A stretch of DNA of 64,000 nt, from NCBI GenBank assembly GCA_965284315.1, contig OZ260072.1:2294001-2358000 (forward strand), read 5' to 3'. Below, one piece after another: positions 8,153 through 17,366 of this stretch (the first letter of the stretch is position 1; each line of letters starts with the position of its first letter). The notes beneath the pieces were generated by a model that was not told the DNA's origin, did no database searches, and saw only the letters and a list, made by a program, of their open reading frames with translations. Made by a program: the position numbers and the translations under genes. This DNA comes from PCRC01 sp017848435 (GTDB lineage: Bacteria > Pseudomonadota > Gammaproteobacteria > Burkholderiales > Burkholderiaceae_C).

Positions 8153-9163
8153 ATGGACAATGTACAAGTCGCTCTCTGGGTGGTGATGCTGCTGGTGTTT
8201 CTGGCGCTGGCATTCGACTTCATGAACGGCTTTCACGACGCCGCCAATTCGATTGCCACGGTGGTGTCCACCGGTGTGCTGAAGCCGGGGCAGGCGGTGC
8301 TGTTTGCTGCCTTCTTCAATTTCATTGCGATCTTCGTGTTCCACCTCAGCGTGGCGGCCACTGTGGGCAAGGGCATTGTCCAGCCCGGGGTGGTGGATGT
8401 GCACGTGGTATTTGGCGCGCTGATCGGCGCCATCACCTGGAACATTCTGACCTGGTACTACGGTATTCCCAGCAGCTCGTCGCACGCGCTGATTGGCGGC
8501 ATTGTGGGCGCGGTCATGGCCAAGACCGGTGCCGGTGCGCTGGTGGCCAGCGGCATCCTGAAAACAGTGGCCTTCATCTTCATCTCGCCGCTGCTCGGTT
8601 TCCTGCTCGGTTCGCTGATGATGCTGCTGGTGGCCTGGCTGTTCCGGCGTGCCACCCCGTCGCGGGTGGACAGCTGGTTCCGGCGCCTGCAGCTGGTGTC
8701 TGCCGGTGCTTACAGCCTCGGCCATGGTGGCAACGACGCGCAAAAAACCATCGGCATCATCTGGTTGTTGCTGATTGCCACTGGCTATGCGGCGGTGGAA
8801 GACAAGTCGCCACCGCTGTGGACCATCGTCAGCTGCTACGTGGCAATTGCCGCAGGCACCATGTTCGGTGGCTGGCGCATTGTCAAGACCATGGGCCAGC
8901 GCATCACCAAGCTCAAGCCGGTGGGCGGTTTCTGTGCCGAAACGGGTGGTGCCATCACCTTGTTCATGGCCACCATGCTCGGCATCCCGGTGTCCACCAC
9001 CCACACCATCACCGGTGCCATCGTGGGCGTGGGCTCTTCACGCCGCGCCAGCGCGGTGCGCTGGGGGGTGGCGGGCAACATCGTCTGGGCCTGGATTTTC
9101 ACCATCCCGGCCAGCGCGTTTGTGGCCGCCGTTGCCTACTGGGCCAGCCTGACGCTGTTCTGA
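8153..9163 (+). CDS. pit: Inorganic phosphate transporter, PiT family
   Basis: A 336-residue inner-membrane symporter for metal-phosphate complexes or Pi with H+. Both halves of the inverted PiT repeat carry the signature: FMNGFHDAANSIATVV at residues ~23-38 and the second half HGGNDAQKTIGII. The inter-repeat loop is short, so this is the compact bacterial type rather than E. coli PitA length (~500). It is cotranscribed with the DUF47 gene and faces mltD tail to tail with only 29 bp between. Confidence 0.93.
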   Translation: MDNVQVALWVVMLLVFLALAFDFMNGFHDAANSIATVVSTGVLKPGQAVLFAAFFNFIAIFVFHLSVAATVGKGIVQPGVVDVHVVFGALIGAITWNILTWYYGIPSSSSHALIGGIVGAVMAKTGAGALVASGILKTVAFIFISPLLGFLLGSLMMLLVAWLFRRATPSRVDSWFRRLQLVSAGAYSLGHGGNDAQKTIGIIWLLLIATGYAAVEDKSPPLWTIVSCYVAIAAGTMFGGWRIVKTMGQRITKLKPVGGFCAETGGAITLFMATMLGIPVSTTHTITGAIVGVGSSRRASAVRWGVAGNIVWAWIFTIPASAFVAAVAYWASLTLF

Positions 9164-9192
9164 GCGCTCCGGCGCACTGGCCGGCTGGCGCG

Positions 9193-10881
9193 TCAATTCT
9201 GCTTGGCTGGGGTGCGTTTGGCAGCTGGTTTTTGCGCCATGCGGGGTTTCACCGCCTGGCTGCTGCTGGTGCGTTTGCCTGCAGTGGCCGTGGCTGTGCG
9301 GGGCGTGGACTTGGCGCTGGCAGACACCGCCTTGGTGCTGGTGCGGCGGACCGTGCTGCGTGCCTGCTGCGGCAAAAACAGCACCACCGCCTGGCCCGCT
9401 TTCAGGCTGGCACTGGGGCTGATCTTGTTCCACTCGGCAATGTTGGCCACCGTCACCTTGTGGCGCTGTGCCATGCTGGCCAGCGTGTCTTTCTTGCCGG
9501 CCTTGGTCACCACACGGCGCAGCACGATCTCGGGCGCCAGGGCCAGTTGTCCGTTGTCGGCCACCTGGCTGGACACGTCGGTGTTGACGCTGTGGGCGCG
9601 CGTCACCAGCAGGGTCGACCCGGCCTTGATCAGGTAGCGTGGCGGGATGCTGTTGACCTCGCGCAGGTTGGTTTCGGTCATGCCCACGCGCTTAGCGGCG
9701 TCGGCCACCTTCATGGTGCTGGGGGCGGTCCAGGCGGTCCAGCTGGCGGTGTTGCCGGCGTTGTGGGCCTGCAGGTTGCGACGGAACACCTCGGCGTTGT
9801 CCCAGGGCAGCAGGATGTGGGGTGTGCCCGAGGCAAAAATCACGGGCCGGTGGGCCGATGAGTTGAGTGCTTTGAAGTCGGCCAGCGGCACTTTGGCGAG
9901 CTCGGCGGCCAGCTTCACGTCGATGTCACGGGTCAGTTCCACGCGCTGGAAGTAGGGGTGGTTTTCAATCACCGGCAGGTCCACCTTGAGCGACTCCGGG
10001 TTGGCCACGATGTTTTTCACCGCCTGCAGCTTGGGCACGTACTGCTGGGTTTCCAGTGGCATGGTCAGGTCGGTGTAGGCGGTGCCCAGGCCGGCACGCC
10101 GGTTCTTGGCAATTGCCCGGCCGACGCTGCCTTCACCCCAGTTGTAGGCCGCCAGCGCAAGGTGCCAGTCGCCAAACATGCCATGCAGTTTTTGCAGGTA
10201 ATCCAGCGCCGCGCGGGTGGAGGCGAGCACGTCGCGCCGGTCGTCGCGGAACACGTTTTGCTTGAGGGCAAAGTCGCGCCCCGTGCTGGGGATGAACTGC
10301 CACATGCCGGCAGCCTTGGCGCTGGACACGGCCTGCGGGTTGAAGGCGCTTTCAATGAAAGGCAGCAGCGCCAGTTCGGTTGGCATGTTGCGGCGCTCCA
10401 GCTCTTCGACCACATGGAACAGGTACTTGCGCGAGCGGTCCGTCATGCGGACGATGTAGTCGGGCCGGGTGGCGTACCACTGCTCCTGGTTGCGCACCAG
10501 GTCGCTGTCGAGGTCGGGCATCGCAAAGCCACGGCGGATACGGGCCCACAGGTCGGCCGGTGGCTGGACCGCAGCCACTTCGGAGTTGCCCGCGTCGCCA
10601 GGAATGATGGGTTTCAGAGGGTCGGTGACCGCGTTTTGAGGGGGAGGGGGTGGTGGTGTGGCGGGCAGGGGCAGCGCTTCGATGGCGGTGCTGTTCAGGC
10701 TGGGCGGTGCAACAGGCTGGGCATTCACCACAACCGGCGGACGCTGTACCGGACGGATCACGTTGGCATGGCTGGCGCTGGGCGGCGGGGTGCTGGGTCC
10801 GGCGAGCGGGAAGGGGGTGGAACAGCCGGCCAGCAGTGCGGCGCCGAGGCACAGGCCTGCGGCCAGGGTCAGTTGGTTCAT
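9193..10881 (-). CDS. mltD: Membrane-bound lytic murein transglycosylase D (lipoprotein)
   Basis: MltD cleaves peptidoglycan glycan strands to 1,6-anhydro products at the outer membrane. The 562 residues start with a lipoprotein signal (MNQLTLAAGLCLGAALLAGC, lipid on that Cys). The lysozyme-like domain holds the catalytic glutamate in LLPFIESAFNP, then GMWQFIPSTGRDF and LALAAYNWGEGSV. Two C-terminal LysM-like modules follow (around TMKVADAAKRVGMTETNLREV and DTLASMAQRHKVTVANIAEW) and an Ala/Lys/Thr-rich tail. The ATG at 10881 overlaps the gloB stop by ATGA; an upstream in-frame ATG at 10899 would spoil the signal peptide. Confidence 0.92.
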   Translation of the reverse strand: MNQLTLAAGLCLGAALLAGCSTPFPLAGPSTPPPSASHANVIRPVQRPPVVVNAQPVAPPSLNSTAIEALPLPATPPPPPPQNAVTDPLKPIIPGDAGNSEVAAVQPPADLWARIRRGFAMPDLDSDLVRNQEQWYATRPDYIVRMTDRSRKYLFHVVEELERRNMPTELALLPFIESAFNPQAVSSAKAAGMWQFIPSTGRDFALKQNVFRDDRRDVLASTRAALDYLQKLHGMFGDWHLALAAYNWGEGSVGRAIAKNRRAGLGTAYTDLTMPLETQQYVPKLQAVKNIVANPESLKVDLPVIENHPYFQRVELTRDIDVKLAAELAKVPLADFKALNSSAHRPVIFASGTPHILLPWDNAEVFRRNLQAHNAGNTASWTAWTAPSTMKVADAAKRVGMTETNLREVNSIPPRYLIKAGSTLLVTRAHSVNTDVSSQVADNGQLALAPEIVLRRVVTKAGKKDTLASMAQRHKVTVANIAEWNKISPSASLKAGQAVVLFLPQQARSTVRRTSTKAVSASAKSTPRTATATAGKRTSSSQAVKPRMAQKPAAKRTPAKQN

Positions 10882-11648
10882 CGGAATTGGTTCTTCCATT
10901 CGCGCAGGGCGGCAAAGTCGCTCACATCGTTGTGGGCGGTGGGGTCAAAGCGGCGGGCTGAGGCTTTGACGGCCGCTTGCCGGCTGCGCAAAAAAGGGTT
11001 GATCTGCCGTTCGAGCGCGATCGACGACGGCAGCGTGGGGCGCTGGTCAGACCGCAAGGCCTGGCAGCGGGCGTGGTAAGCGTGCAGTTCGGCGTTGTCG
11101 GCATCAACGGCCAGCGCGAACTTCAGGTTGGACAGGGTGTATTCGTGGGTACAGCATACCCGGGTGTTGCCGGGCAGCGCGGCCAGCTTGTCGAGCGAGG
11201 CCAGCATTTGTGCCGGTGTGCCTTCAAACAAACGGCCACAACCCCCTGAAAACAGCGTGTCGCCACAGAACAGCAGCGGTGCGCCGTCCCATGCCGGGCA
11301 GACGTAGGCGATGTGGCCTGCCGTGTGGCCTGGCACGTCCAGCACCGAGAATACCAGCCCCAGTGCCTGCACCGTGTCGCCTTCCACAAGCCGTGTCAGG
11401 GGTTCGGGCAAGCGTTCGCTGGCGGGCCCGTACACGGCAGCGCCGGTGTCGTTGCGCAGCGTGTCCACGCCGCCGGTGTGGTCCGGGTGGTGGTGGGTCA
11501 GTAGAATCGAATTCAATTGCAGACGGTGCTGCGCCAGAAAGGCCAGCACCGGTTGCGCATCGCCCGGGTCAACCACCAACGCACGCTGACCGTCGTGCAG
11601 CAGCCAGACGTAGTTGTCGGTGAAGGCAGGCAGCGGAATCAGATTCAT
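10878..11648 (-). CDS. gloB: Hydroxyacylglutathione hydrolase (glyoxalase II)
   Basis: GloB hydrolyses S-lactoylglutathione to lactate and glutathione, the second step of methylglyoxal detoxification. The 256 residues carry the metallo-beta-lactamase motif THHHPDHTGG, the bridging-metal region HTAGHIAYV, FCGDTLFSGGCGR and CTHEYTLSNLKFA, all typical of glyoxalase II. Its start codon overlaps the start of the divergent methyltransferase in a CATG tetramer (11646-11649). Confidence 0.95.
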   Translation of the reverse strand: MNLIPLPAFTDNYVWLLHDGQRALVVDPGDAQPVLAFLAQHRLQLNSILLTHHHPDHTGGVDTLRNDTGAAVYGPASERLPEPLTRLVEGDTVQALGLVFSVLDVPGHTAGHIAYVCPAWDGAPLLFCGDTLFSGGCGRLFEGTPAQMLASLDKLAALPGNTRVCCTHEYTLSNLKFALAVDADNAELHAYHARCQALRSDQRPTLPSSIALERQINPFLRSRQAAVKASARRFDPTAHNDVSDFAALREWKNQFR

Positions 11649-12426
11649 GGGCCCTCAAATTATAGGTTTGCACGATTGGCTTCAAACCCCGCCTGGCCGC
11701 TATTTGCTGGCGTGGGAGCAGGCCGAGTTTGACCGCACCGTGGCCGACCTGTTTGGTTACCACGCGCTGCAGCTCGGCTTGCCGGAGCTTGCCGGCCTGC
11801 AGACCAACCGCATGTCGCACCGCTGGCTGGCCGTGCCCGAGGCCGGGCAGGTGGCGCTGCCGACCCTGGTCACCGACCCCTGTGCCCTGCCATTTCCCGA
11901 GAACAGCCTGGACCTGGTCCTGCTGCCGCACACGCTGGAACTGAGCCCCGACCCCCATGCCGCGCTGCGCGAGGTGCACCGCGTGCTGGTGCCCGAAGGC
12001 CGGGTGGTCATCAGCTGCCTGAACCCGGGCAGCCTGTGGGGCTTCAAGCAGCGGCGGGCGCAGCTGTACCGGCACCTCGGGTTTGGCCAGTTGTTTCTGC
12101 CGCAGGCGGGCGACTTCATTGCTTACTGGCGGCTGCGCGACTGGCTGCGTCTGCTCGGTTTTGAAGTCGAGACGGCGCGCTTTGGCTGTTACCGGCCGGC
12201 GTTGCGCACCGACAAGTGGCTCGACCGCTTTGCCTGGATGGACCGTGCCGGCGACCGCTGGTGGCCCATTCTGGGTGCAGTGACGTTTGTGGTGGGGGTG
12301 AAAAAGGTGCATGGCATGCGCTTGCTGAGCCCGCCCTGGAAAGCCCGAAAGAACATGGCTGCGGCCCCGGTCCCGGTGGCCAGCCCGGCACAGAATGCAA
12401 GAAAAACCAACCATGAACCCGATTGA
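11647..12426 (+). CDS. Class I SAM-dependent methyltransferase
   Basis: A 259-residue protein of the methyltransferase type-11 group. The usual acidic and post-motif strands are seen (LPFPENSLDLVLLPHTLEL, then EVHRVLVPEGRVVISCLNPGSLWG), but the first glycine-rich SAM loop is not canonical. The order gloB / this gene / rnhA is conserved in betaproteobacteria and the substrate is unknown. I take ATG 11647 (MGPQIIGLHDWL) because family members start near the LHDWLQTP segment; a start 33 bp upstream would lie inside gloB. It overlaps rnhA by 14 bp. Confidence 0.8.
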   Translation: MGPQIIGLHDWLQTPPGRYLLAWEQAEFDRTVADLFGYHALQLGLPELAGLQTNRMSHRWLAVPEAGQVALPTLVTDPCALPFPENSLDLVLLPHTLELSPDPHAALREVHRVLVPEGRVVISCLNPGSLWGFKQRRAQLYRHLGFGQLFLPQAGDFIAYWRLRDWLRLLGFEVETARFGCYRPALRTDKWLDRFAWMDRAGDRWWPILGAVTFVVGVKKVHGMRLLSPPWKARKNMAAAPVPVASPAQNARKTNHEPD

Positions 12427-12862
12427 GATTTACACCGATGGCGCCTGCAAGGGCAACCCGGGACCCGGCGGCTGGGGCGTGCTGCTCAAGTCCGGTGGTA
12501 CCGAAAAAGAACTCTTTGGCGGCGAAGCGCAAACCACCAACAACCGCATGGAACTGCTGGCGGTGATCGAGGCGCTGAGTGCGCTGAAGCGCCCCTGCCA
12601 GGTGACGCTCTACCTCGACAGCGAGTACGTGCGCAAGGGCATCACCGAATGGATCAGCGGCTGGAAGGCGCGTGGCTGGCGCACGGCCGCCAAGCAGCCG
12701 GTGAAGAACGTCGACCTCTGGCAACGGCTGGACGCGGTGGTCAGTACCAGCGGCCATGTGATCGACTGGCGCTGGGTCAAGGGGCATGCCGGTGACCCAG
12801 GGAACGAGCGCGCCGACGCGCTGGCCAACCGCGGTGTGGACGCGGTGCTGCGCGGCGTGTAA
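12413..12862 (+). CDS. rnhA: Ribonuclease HI
   Basis: RNase HI removes RNA from RNA-DNA hybrids. The 149 residues carry the catalytic DEDD set: Asp9 in YTDGACKGNPGPGGWG, the glutamate in NNRMELLAV, the aspartate in LYLDSEYV, and the last aspartate in NERADALAN. The basic handle region WKARGWRTAAKQPVKN is present. The ATG at 12413 (MNPIEIYTDG) is preferred over one 18 bp upstream. Confidence 0.96.
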   Translation: MNPIEIYTDGACKGNPGPGGWGVLLKSGGTEKELFGGEAQTTNNRMELLAVIEALSALKRPCQVTLYLDSEYVRKGITEWISGWKARGWRTAAKQPVKNVDLWQRLDAVVSTSGHVIDWRWVKGHAGDPGNERADALANRGVDAVLRGV

Positions 12863-12975
12863 AGAGCCGGTGCATCTGCGCCGGCCTGGTTGAAGGCAAG
12901 CGCCGCCGTCGGCGCGGGCTATTGCGCGCTGCTACAGTGGTTGGTGTATCTGGACCGGTGCTGGCAGCGTTACCT

Positions 12976-14145
12976 ATGGCTTCAAAAATTCTCTACCCTC
13001 TGATCGCCGTGGTCGGCATGGCGGCCGCCTCGGGCGCGGCCTGGTGGTGGCAGTCGCGTCCCCAGGGCCCGCAAGTGGTGCAGCCTGGCGCTGCCCAGGC
13101 GGCGGTGCCGGCCACCGCCGCCAGCGCGCCGCGCGCTTCCGGTGTGGAGGTGGCCCAAGTCAAGGCCGTGCGGCTGCAGGACGATGTGCAGGCCGTGGGC
13201 ACGCTGCGTTCACGCCAGAGTGTGGTACTGCGGCCGGAAGTGGCCGGCCGGGTGTTGCAGCTCGGTTTCACCGACGGTGCCCGCGTTCGCAAAGGCCAGA
13301 TGCTGGTGCAACTGGACGACACGCTGCAGAAAGCCGAGCTCAGCCAGGCACAGGCGCAGGTGTCGATTGCCCAGGCCAACTTCAGGCGCAACCAGGAGCT
13401 GGTGGCGCAGAATTTCGTGGCCCAGCGGGTGCTGGACGAAAGTGCCGCCAACCTGCAGGTGGCCGAGGCCCAGCTGGCGCTGGCGAATGCCCGGCTCGCG
13501 CGCATGCGGATTGCGGCGCCGTTCGATGGCACCCTGGGCATCCGCACCGTCAATGTGGGCGACTTCGTGCGCGACGGGGCTGACCTGGTGAACCTGGAAG
13601 ACATCGGCACGATGGTCGTTGATTTCCGCCTGCCGGAGCGTTTCCAGTCCAAGATCGTGCGTAACCAGATCGCCGATTTGCAGCTGGACGCTTTGCCCGG
13701 CCAGCGCTTCAAGGCGCGGATTGAAGCGATCGACCCTTTGCTCGACGTGAACGGCCGTTCGGTGGCGGTGCGGGCGGTGCTGGCCAATGCCGGGCCGGGG
13801 AAGGAAGCCCCGTTGCGGCCTGGCATGTTCGCGCGGGTGACGGTGGTGTTCTCGGTGAACGAGCAGGCGTTGGTGGTGCCGGAAGAGGCCATCGTGCCGC
13901 AAGGTGGACGGCAGTTCGTGGTGCGTGTGGTGAAGGCTGCAGAAGGGGGTGCGCTGACCTCGAAACGGCAGGCGGTGCAGCTCGGGCTCCGCCGCGATGG
14001 CCAGGTCGAGCTGCTGAGCGGCGTGGCCGCAGGCGACACGGTGGTGGTGGCGGGCCAGCAGCGCCTGCAGGCCGACGGCACGCCGGTGAAGGTGGTGGAA
14101 CTCGCCCAGGCGGCCCCGTCCGCGTCGGCCCCGGCGGCCCGCTGA
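12976..14145 (+). CDS. RND efflux periplasmic adaptor (membrane fusion protein)
   Basis: A 389-residue HlyD/AcrA-type adaptor that links an inner-membrane RND pump to an outer-membrane channel. Residues ~5-28 form one membrane segment, followed by the lipoyl half (VLRPEVAGRVLQLGFTDG), a short coiled-coil hairpin (LSQAQAQVSIAQANFRRNQE) and beta-barrel/MP domains ending in GDTVVVAGQQRLQADG. No lipoprotein Cys is seen. ATG 12976 is chosen because the upstream extension is not family-like. The pump gene follows after 19 bp; no outer-membrane TolC-type gene is adjacent. Confidence 0.88.
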   Translation: MASKILYPLIAVVGMAAASGAAWWWQSRPQGPQVVQPGAAQAAVPATAASAPRASGVEVAQVKAVRLQDDVQAVGTLRSRQSVVLRPEVAGRVLQLGFTDGARVRKGQMLVQLDDTLQKAELSQAQAQVSIAQANFRRNQELVAQNFVAQRVLDESAANLQVAEAQLALANARLARMRIAAPFDGTLGIRTVNVGDFVRDGADLVNLEDIGTMVVDFRLPERFQSKIVRNQIADLQLDALPGQRFKARIEAIDPLLDVNGRSVAVRAVLANAGPGKEAPLRPGMFARVTVVFSVNEQALVVPEEAIVPQGGRQFVVRVVKAAEGGALTSKRQAVQLGLRRDGQVELLSGVAAGDTVVVAGQQRLQADGTPVKVVELAQAAPSASAPAAR

Positions 14146-14164
14146 CCCCGCACAGGAGCGCCGC

Positions 14165-17100
14165 ATGCAGTTGCCCGAAGTAGCCATCCGCCGCCCGGTG
14201 TTTGCCACCGTGCTGTCGTTGCTGGTGCTGCTGATTGGCCTGGTGGCCTACACCACGCTGCCGGTGCGCGAGTACCCCAAGATCGAAGAGCCGGTGGTGA
14301 CGGTGGAGACCCGCTTTGCCGGCGCCTCCAGCGAGGTGATTGAGTCGCAGATCACCAAGGTGCTGGAGGACTCGCTGGCCGGCATTGAGGGGGTGGACGT
14401 CATCACCTCGGTCAGCCGCCAGGAGCAAAGCCAGATCTCGATCCGCTTCACGCTGAGCCGCAACCCCGACTCGGCAGCGGCCGACGTGCGCGACAAGGTC
14501 TCGCGGGTGCGCCAGCGGCTGCCGCAGGACATTGACGAGCCGGTGATTGCCAAGGTGGAGGCCGACGCCTTCCCGGTGATCTGGATGGCCATCAGCTCCG
14601 ACACCCATTCGGCGCTGGACCTGACCGACTTTGCCAACCGGCTGGCCAAGCCGGTGCTGCAGACCGCGCCCGGTGCGTCCGACGTGCTGATCCGTGGTGA
14701 GCGCCGCTACGCCATGCGGATTGCGATCGACCCCGAGCGCCTGGCCGCCTACCGCCTCACCACGCAGGACGTGGAAGACGCGCTGCGCCGCAGCAACCTG
14801 GAGGTGCCGGCGGGCCGCATTGAGAGCCGGCAGCGCGAGTTCAACGTCACCGCCGCGACCGACCTGCAGACGCCGGCACAGTTCGGCCAGGTGGTGGTCC
14901 GCACCGTCAATGGCCAGTCGGTGCGCATTGCCGACATTGCAAGGGTGGAACAGGGCCCGCTGAACGAACGCTCCAACGTGCGCCTCAACGGGCGCGACGC
15001 GATTGCGCTGGGCGTCATCGCCCAGGCCACCGCCAACCCGCTGGAACTCTCTGCCGGCGTGCGCAAGCTGCTGCCCCGGTTGCAGCAGGAGTTGCCGGCG
15101 GGCGTGCAGCTGGAACTGGCCAACGACAACTCGGTCTTCATCGACCGCTCCATCAAGGCGGTCTACCAGACCATTGCCGAAGCGGTGGTGCTGGTGGCGC
15201 TGGTGATCTTTGTGTTCCTGCGCACCTTCCGCGCGGCCATCATTCCGCTGGTGACGATCCCCGTGAGCCTGATCGGCACCTTTGCGCTGATGGCGGTGAT
15301 GGGGTTTTCCATCAACACGCTGACGCTGCTGGCGCTGGTGCTGGCGATTGGCCTGGTGGTGGACGACGCCATTGTGGTGCTGGAGAACATCTACCGCCAC
15401 ATCGAAGAAGGCATGGCACCCTTCCAGGCCGCCATCACCGGCGCGAAAGAGGTGGGCTTTGCGGTGGTGGCGATGACGCTCACCCTGGCCGCGGTGTTTG
15501 CGCCGCTGGCCTTCACGCCGGGCCGCACGGGCCGGCTGTTCAGCGAGTTTGCGCTGGCGCTGGCGGGCTCGGTGCTGGTATCGGGTTTCGTGGCGCTGAC
15601 GCTGTCGCCGATGATGTGCTCCAAGCTGCTCAGGCACAACCTCCAACCCTCGTGGTTCGACCGCTGGATGGAGGGCCGGCTGAACGCGCTGACCGACGCC
15701 TATGCCCGTGTGCTGCACTGGACGCTGGACCACCGCTGGCTGGTGGTGTTGGTGATGCTGCTGAGCGGCGCGGCCACCGCGGTGATGCTGGCGACCATCA
15801 AGAGCGAGCTGGCGCCGCTGGAAGACCGGGGTGTGATTCTCAATGTGATCAACGGCCCCGACGGCGCCACGCTGGACTACACCAACCGCTACGTCAACGA
15901 GATGGAAAAAATCGCCCACGACTACCCGGAGTTCGACCGGGTGTTTGTGGTGGTGGGTGACCCGACCGTGGCGCAGGCCCGCGTCATCATGCGCACCCGG
16001 CCGTGGGAAGAACGCCAACGCACGACGCTGGAGATGGCGCGCGACCTGGCGCCGCGTGTCTCGGGCCTGCCCGGTATTTCGGCTTATCCGGTGACGCCAC
16101 CGTCGCTGGGGCAAGGCTCGCGCGAACGGCCGATCAACTTCGTCATCGTCACCTCGGAGAGTTACCAGAACCTGGCCACGGCGGTGCGCAACATGCAGGC
16201 CGAAATGGCGAAGAACCCCGGCTTCCTGCAGGTGGACACCGACCTGCGGCTGAACAAACCCGAAATCAGCATGGCGGTGGACCGCGAGCGCGCGGCCGAC
16301 CTCGGCGTGAGTGTGGAGGCGGTGGCCCGTGCGGTGGAAACCACCCTCGGCGGCCGGCTGGTGACCCGCTACAAGCGCGACGGCGAGCAGTACGACGTGG
16401 TGGTGCAGACCAACGCCACCAAACGCGCCACGCCCGACGCCATCGAGCAGATTTTTGTGCGCGGCAGCAAGGCCGGCGTGGAGTCGATGATCCCGCTGTC
16501 GGCGCTGGTCAGCCTCAAGGAGGTGGTGGTGCCGCGCGACCTGAACCACTTTGGCCAGCGGCGCTCGGCTTCCATCACCGCCAACCTGGCACCCAACTAC
16601 GCGCTTGGTGAGGCGCTGAAGTTCATGGACGCGACCGCCGCCAAGGTGCTGCAGCCCGGTTACGCGACCGACCTGAACGGCATCAGCCGCGAGTTCCGCA
16701 ACTCGTCGGGCTCGCTGGCGGTGGTGTTCGTGCTGGCGCTGCTGTTCATCTTCCTGGTGCTGGCGGCGCAGTTCGAGAGTTTCATTGACCCCTTTGTCAT
16801 CCTGTTCAGCGTGCCGCTGTCGATGGCGGGTGCATTGCTGGCGCTGAAGCTGACCGGTGGCACCCTCAACGTGTTCAGCCAGATTGGCCTGATCACGCTG
16901 GTGGGGCTGATCACCAAACACGGCATTTTGATTGTGGAGTTTGCCAACCAGTTGCGCGAACAGGGCATGGCGATGCGCGGGGCGATCCAGCAGTCTGCGG
17001 CCAAGCGCCTGCGGCCGATTTTGATGACGACGGGCGCGATGGTGCTGGGCTCGGTGCCGCTGGCCATCGCCACCGGGGCCGGTGCAGAGAGCCGGCAGCA

Positions 17101-17269
17101 AATCGGCTGGGTGATTGTGGGCGGCATGTCGCTCGGCACCTTGCTCACCATCTTTGTGGTGCCAACGATGTACACGCTGCTGGCGCGCCAGCATGCGCCG
17201 GGGGCGATCAAGGAGGAAGCGTTGCCTGCTGGCTCAGACGCGGCACACGAGGTGATTCCAGCGAAGTGA
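14165..17269 (+). CDS. RND efflux pump, inner-membrane subunit
   Basis: A 1034-residue HAE1/MexI-like proton-driven exporter with 12 membrane helices and two large periplasmic loops. Typical segments are LPEVAIRRPVFATVLSLLV (helix 1), the ion-relay helix 4 (LALVLAIGLVVDDAIVVLEN with the DD pair), and the second-half equivalent FSQIGLITLVGLITKHGIL. A good AGGAG site precedes the ATG. Substrate unknown; relatives export biocides, antibiotics or solvents. The length is normal for a complete pump. Confidence 0.92.
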   Translation: MQLPEVAIRRPVFATVLSLLVLLIGLVAYTTLPVREYPKIEEPVVTVETRFAGASSEVIESQITKVLEDSLAGIEGVDVITSVSRQEQSQISIRFTLSRNPDSAAADVRDKVSRVRQRLPQDIDEPVIAKVEADAFPVIWMAISSDTHSALDLTDFANRLAKPVLQTAPGASDVLIRGERRYAMRIAIDPERLAAYRLTTQDVEDALRRSNLEVPAGRIESRQREFNVTAATDLQTPAQFGQVVVRTVNGQSVRIADIARVEQGPLNERSNVRLNGRDAIALGVIAQATANPLELSAGVRKLLPRLQQELPAGVQLELANDNSVFIDRSIKAVYQTIAEAVVLVALVIFVFLRTFRAAIIPLVTIPVSLIGTFALMAVMGFSINTLTLLALVLAIGLVVDDAIVVLENIYRHIEEGMAPFQAAITGAKEVGFAVVAMTLTLAAVFAPLAFTPGRTGRLFSEFALALAGSVLVSGFVALTLSPMMCSKLLRHNLQPSWFDRWMEGRLNALTDAYARVLHWTLDHRWLVVLVMLLSGAATAVMLATIKSELAPLEDRGVILNVINGPDGATLDYTNRYVNEMEKIAHDYPEFDRVFVVVGDPTVAQARVIMRTRPWEERQRTTLEMARDLAPRVSGLPGISAYPVTPPSLGQGSRERPINFVIVTSESYQNLATAVRNMQAEMAKNPGFLQVDTDLRLNKPEISMAVDRERAADLGVSVEAVARAVETTLGGRLVTRYKRDGEQYDVVVQTNATKRATPDAIEQIFVRGSKAGVESMIPLSALVSLKEVVVPRDLNHFGQRRSASITANLAPNYALGEALKFMDATAAKVLQPGYATDLNGISREFRNSSGSLAVVFVLALLFIFLVLAAQFESFIDPFVILFSVPLSMAGALLALKLTGGTLNVFSQIGLITLVGLITKHGILIVEFANQLREQGMAMRGAIQQSAAKRLRPILMTTGAMVLGSVPLAIATGAGAESRQQIGWVIVGGMSLGTLLTIFVVPTMYTLLARQHAPGAIKEEALPAGSDAAHEVIPAK

Positions 17270-17280
17270 CGCGAGCGCCA

Positions 17281-17366
17281 GAATGGGGTTTCGCCGCCGG
17301 GCCGCCCCAGGCGACATGCGACCGCTCGGGGGCAGGGCGCTGCACGCCGTGAGCAACCGTGGGGTT
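17281..17366 (+). repeat. GC-rich intergenic repeat (family 2), copy 1
   Basis: This copy shares long blocks with the copies at 19439-19527 and 22575-22665: TTTCGCCGCCGGGC, GCCCCA, GGGGGCAGGGCGCT, CACGC.GTGAGCAACCG. It lies between the convergent RND and moeA genes and can form GC hairpins, so a role as a bidirectional transcription end is plausible. Confidence 0.7.

Noticed and set aside
13709..17194. A 1161-codon open frame antisense to the RND genes
   Set aside because: It is rich in His, Arg, Gln and Gly with no family features, and it lies opposite complete, well-recognised efflux genes. High GC and biased third positions explain it.
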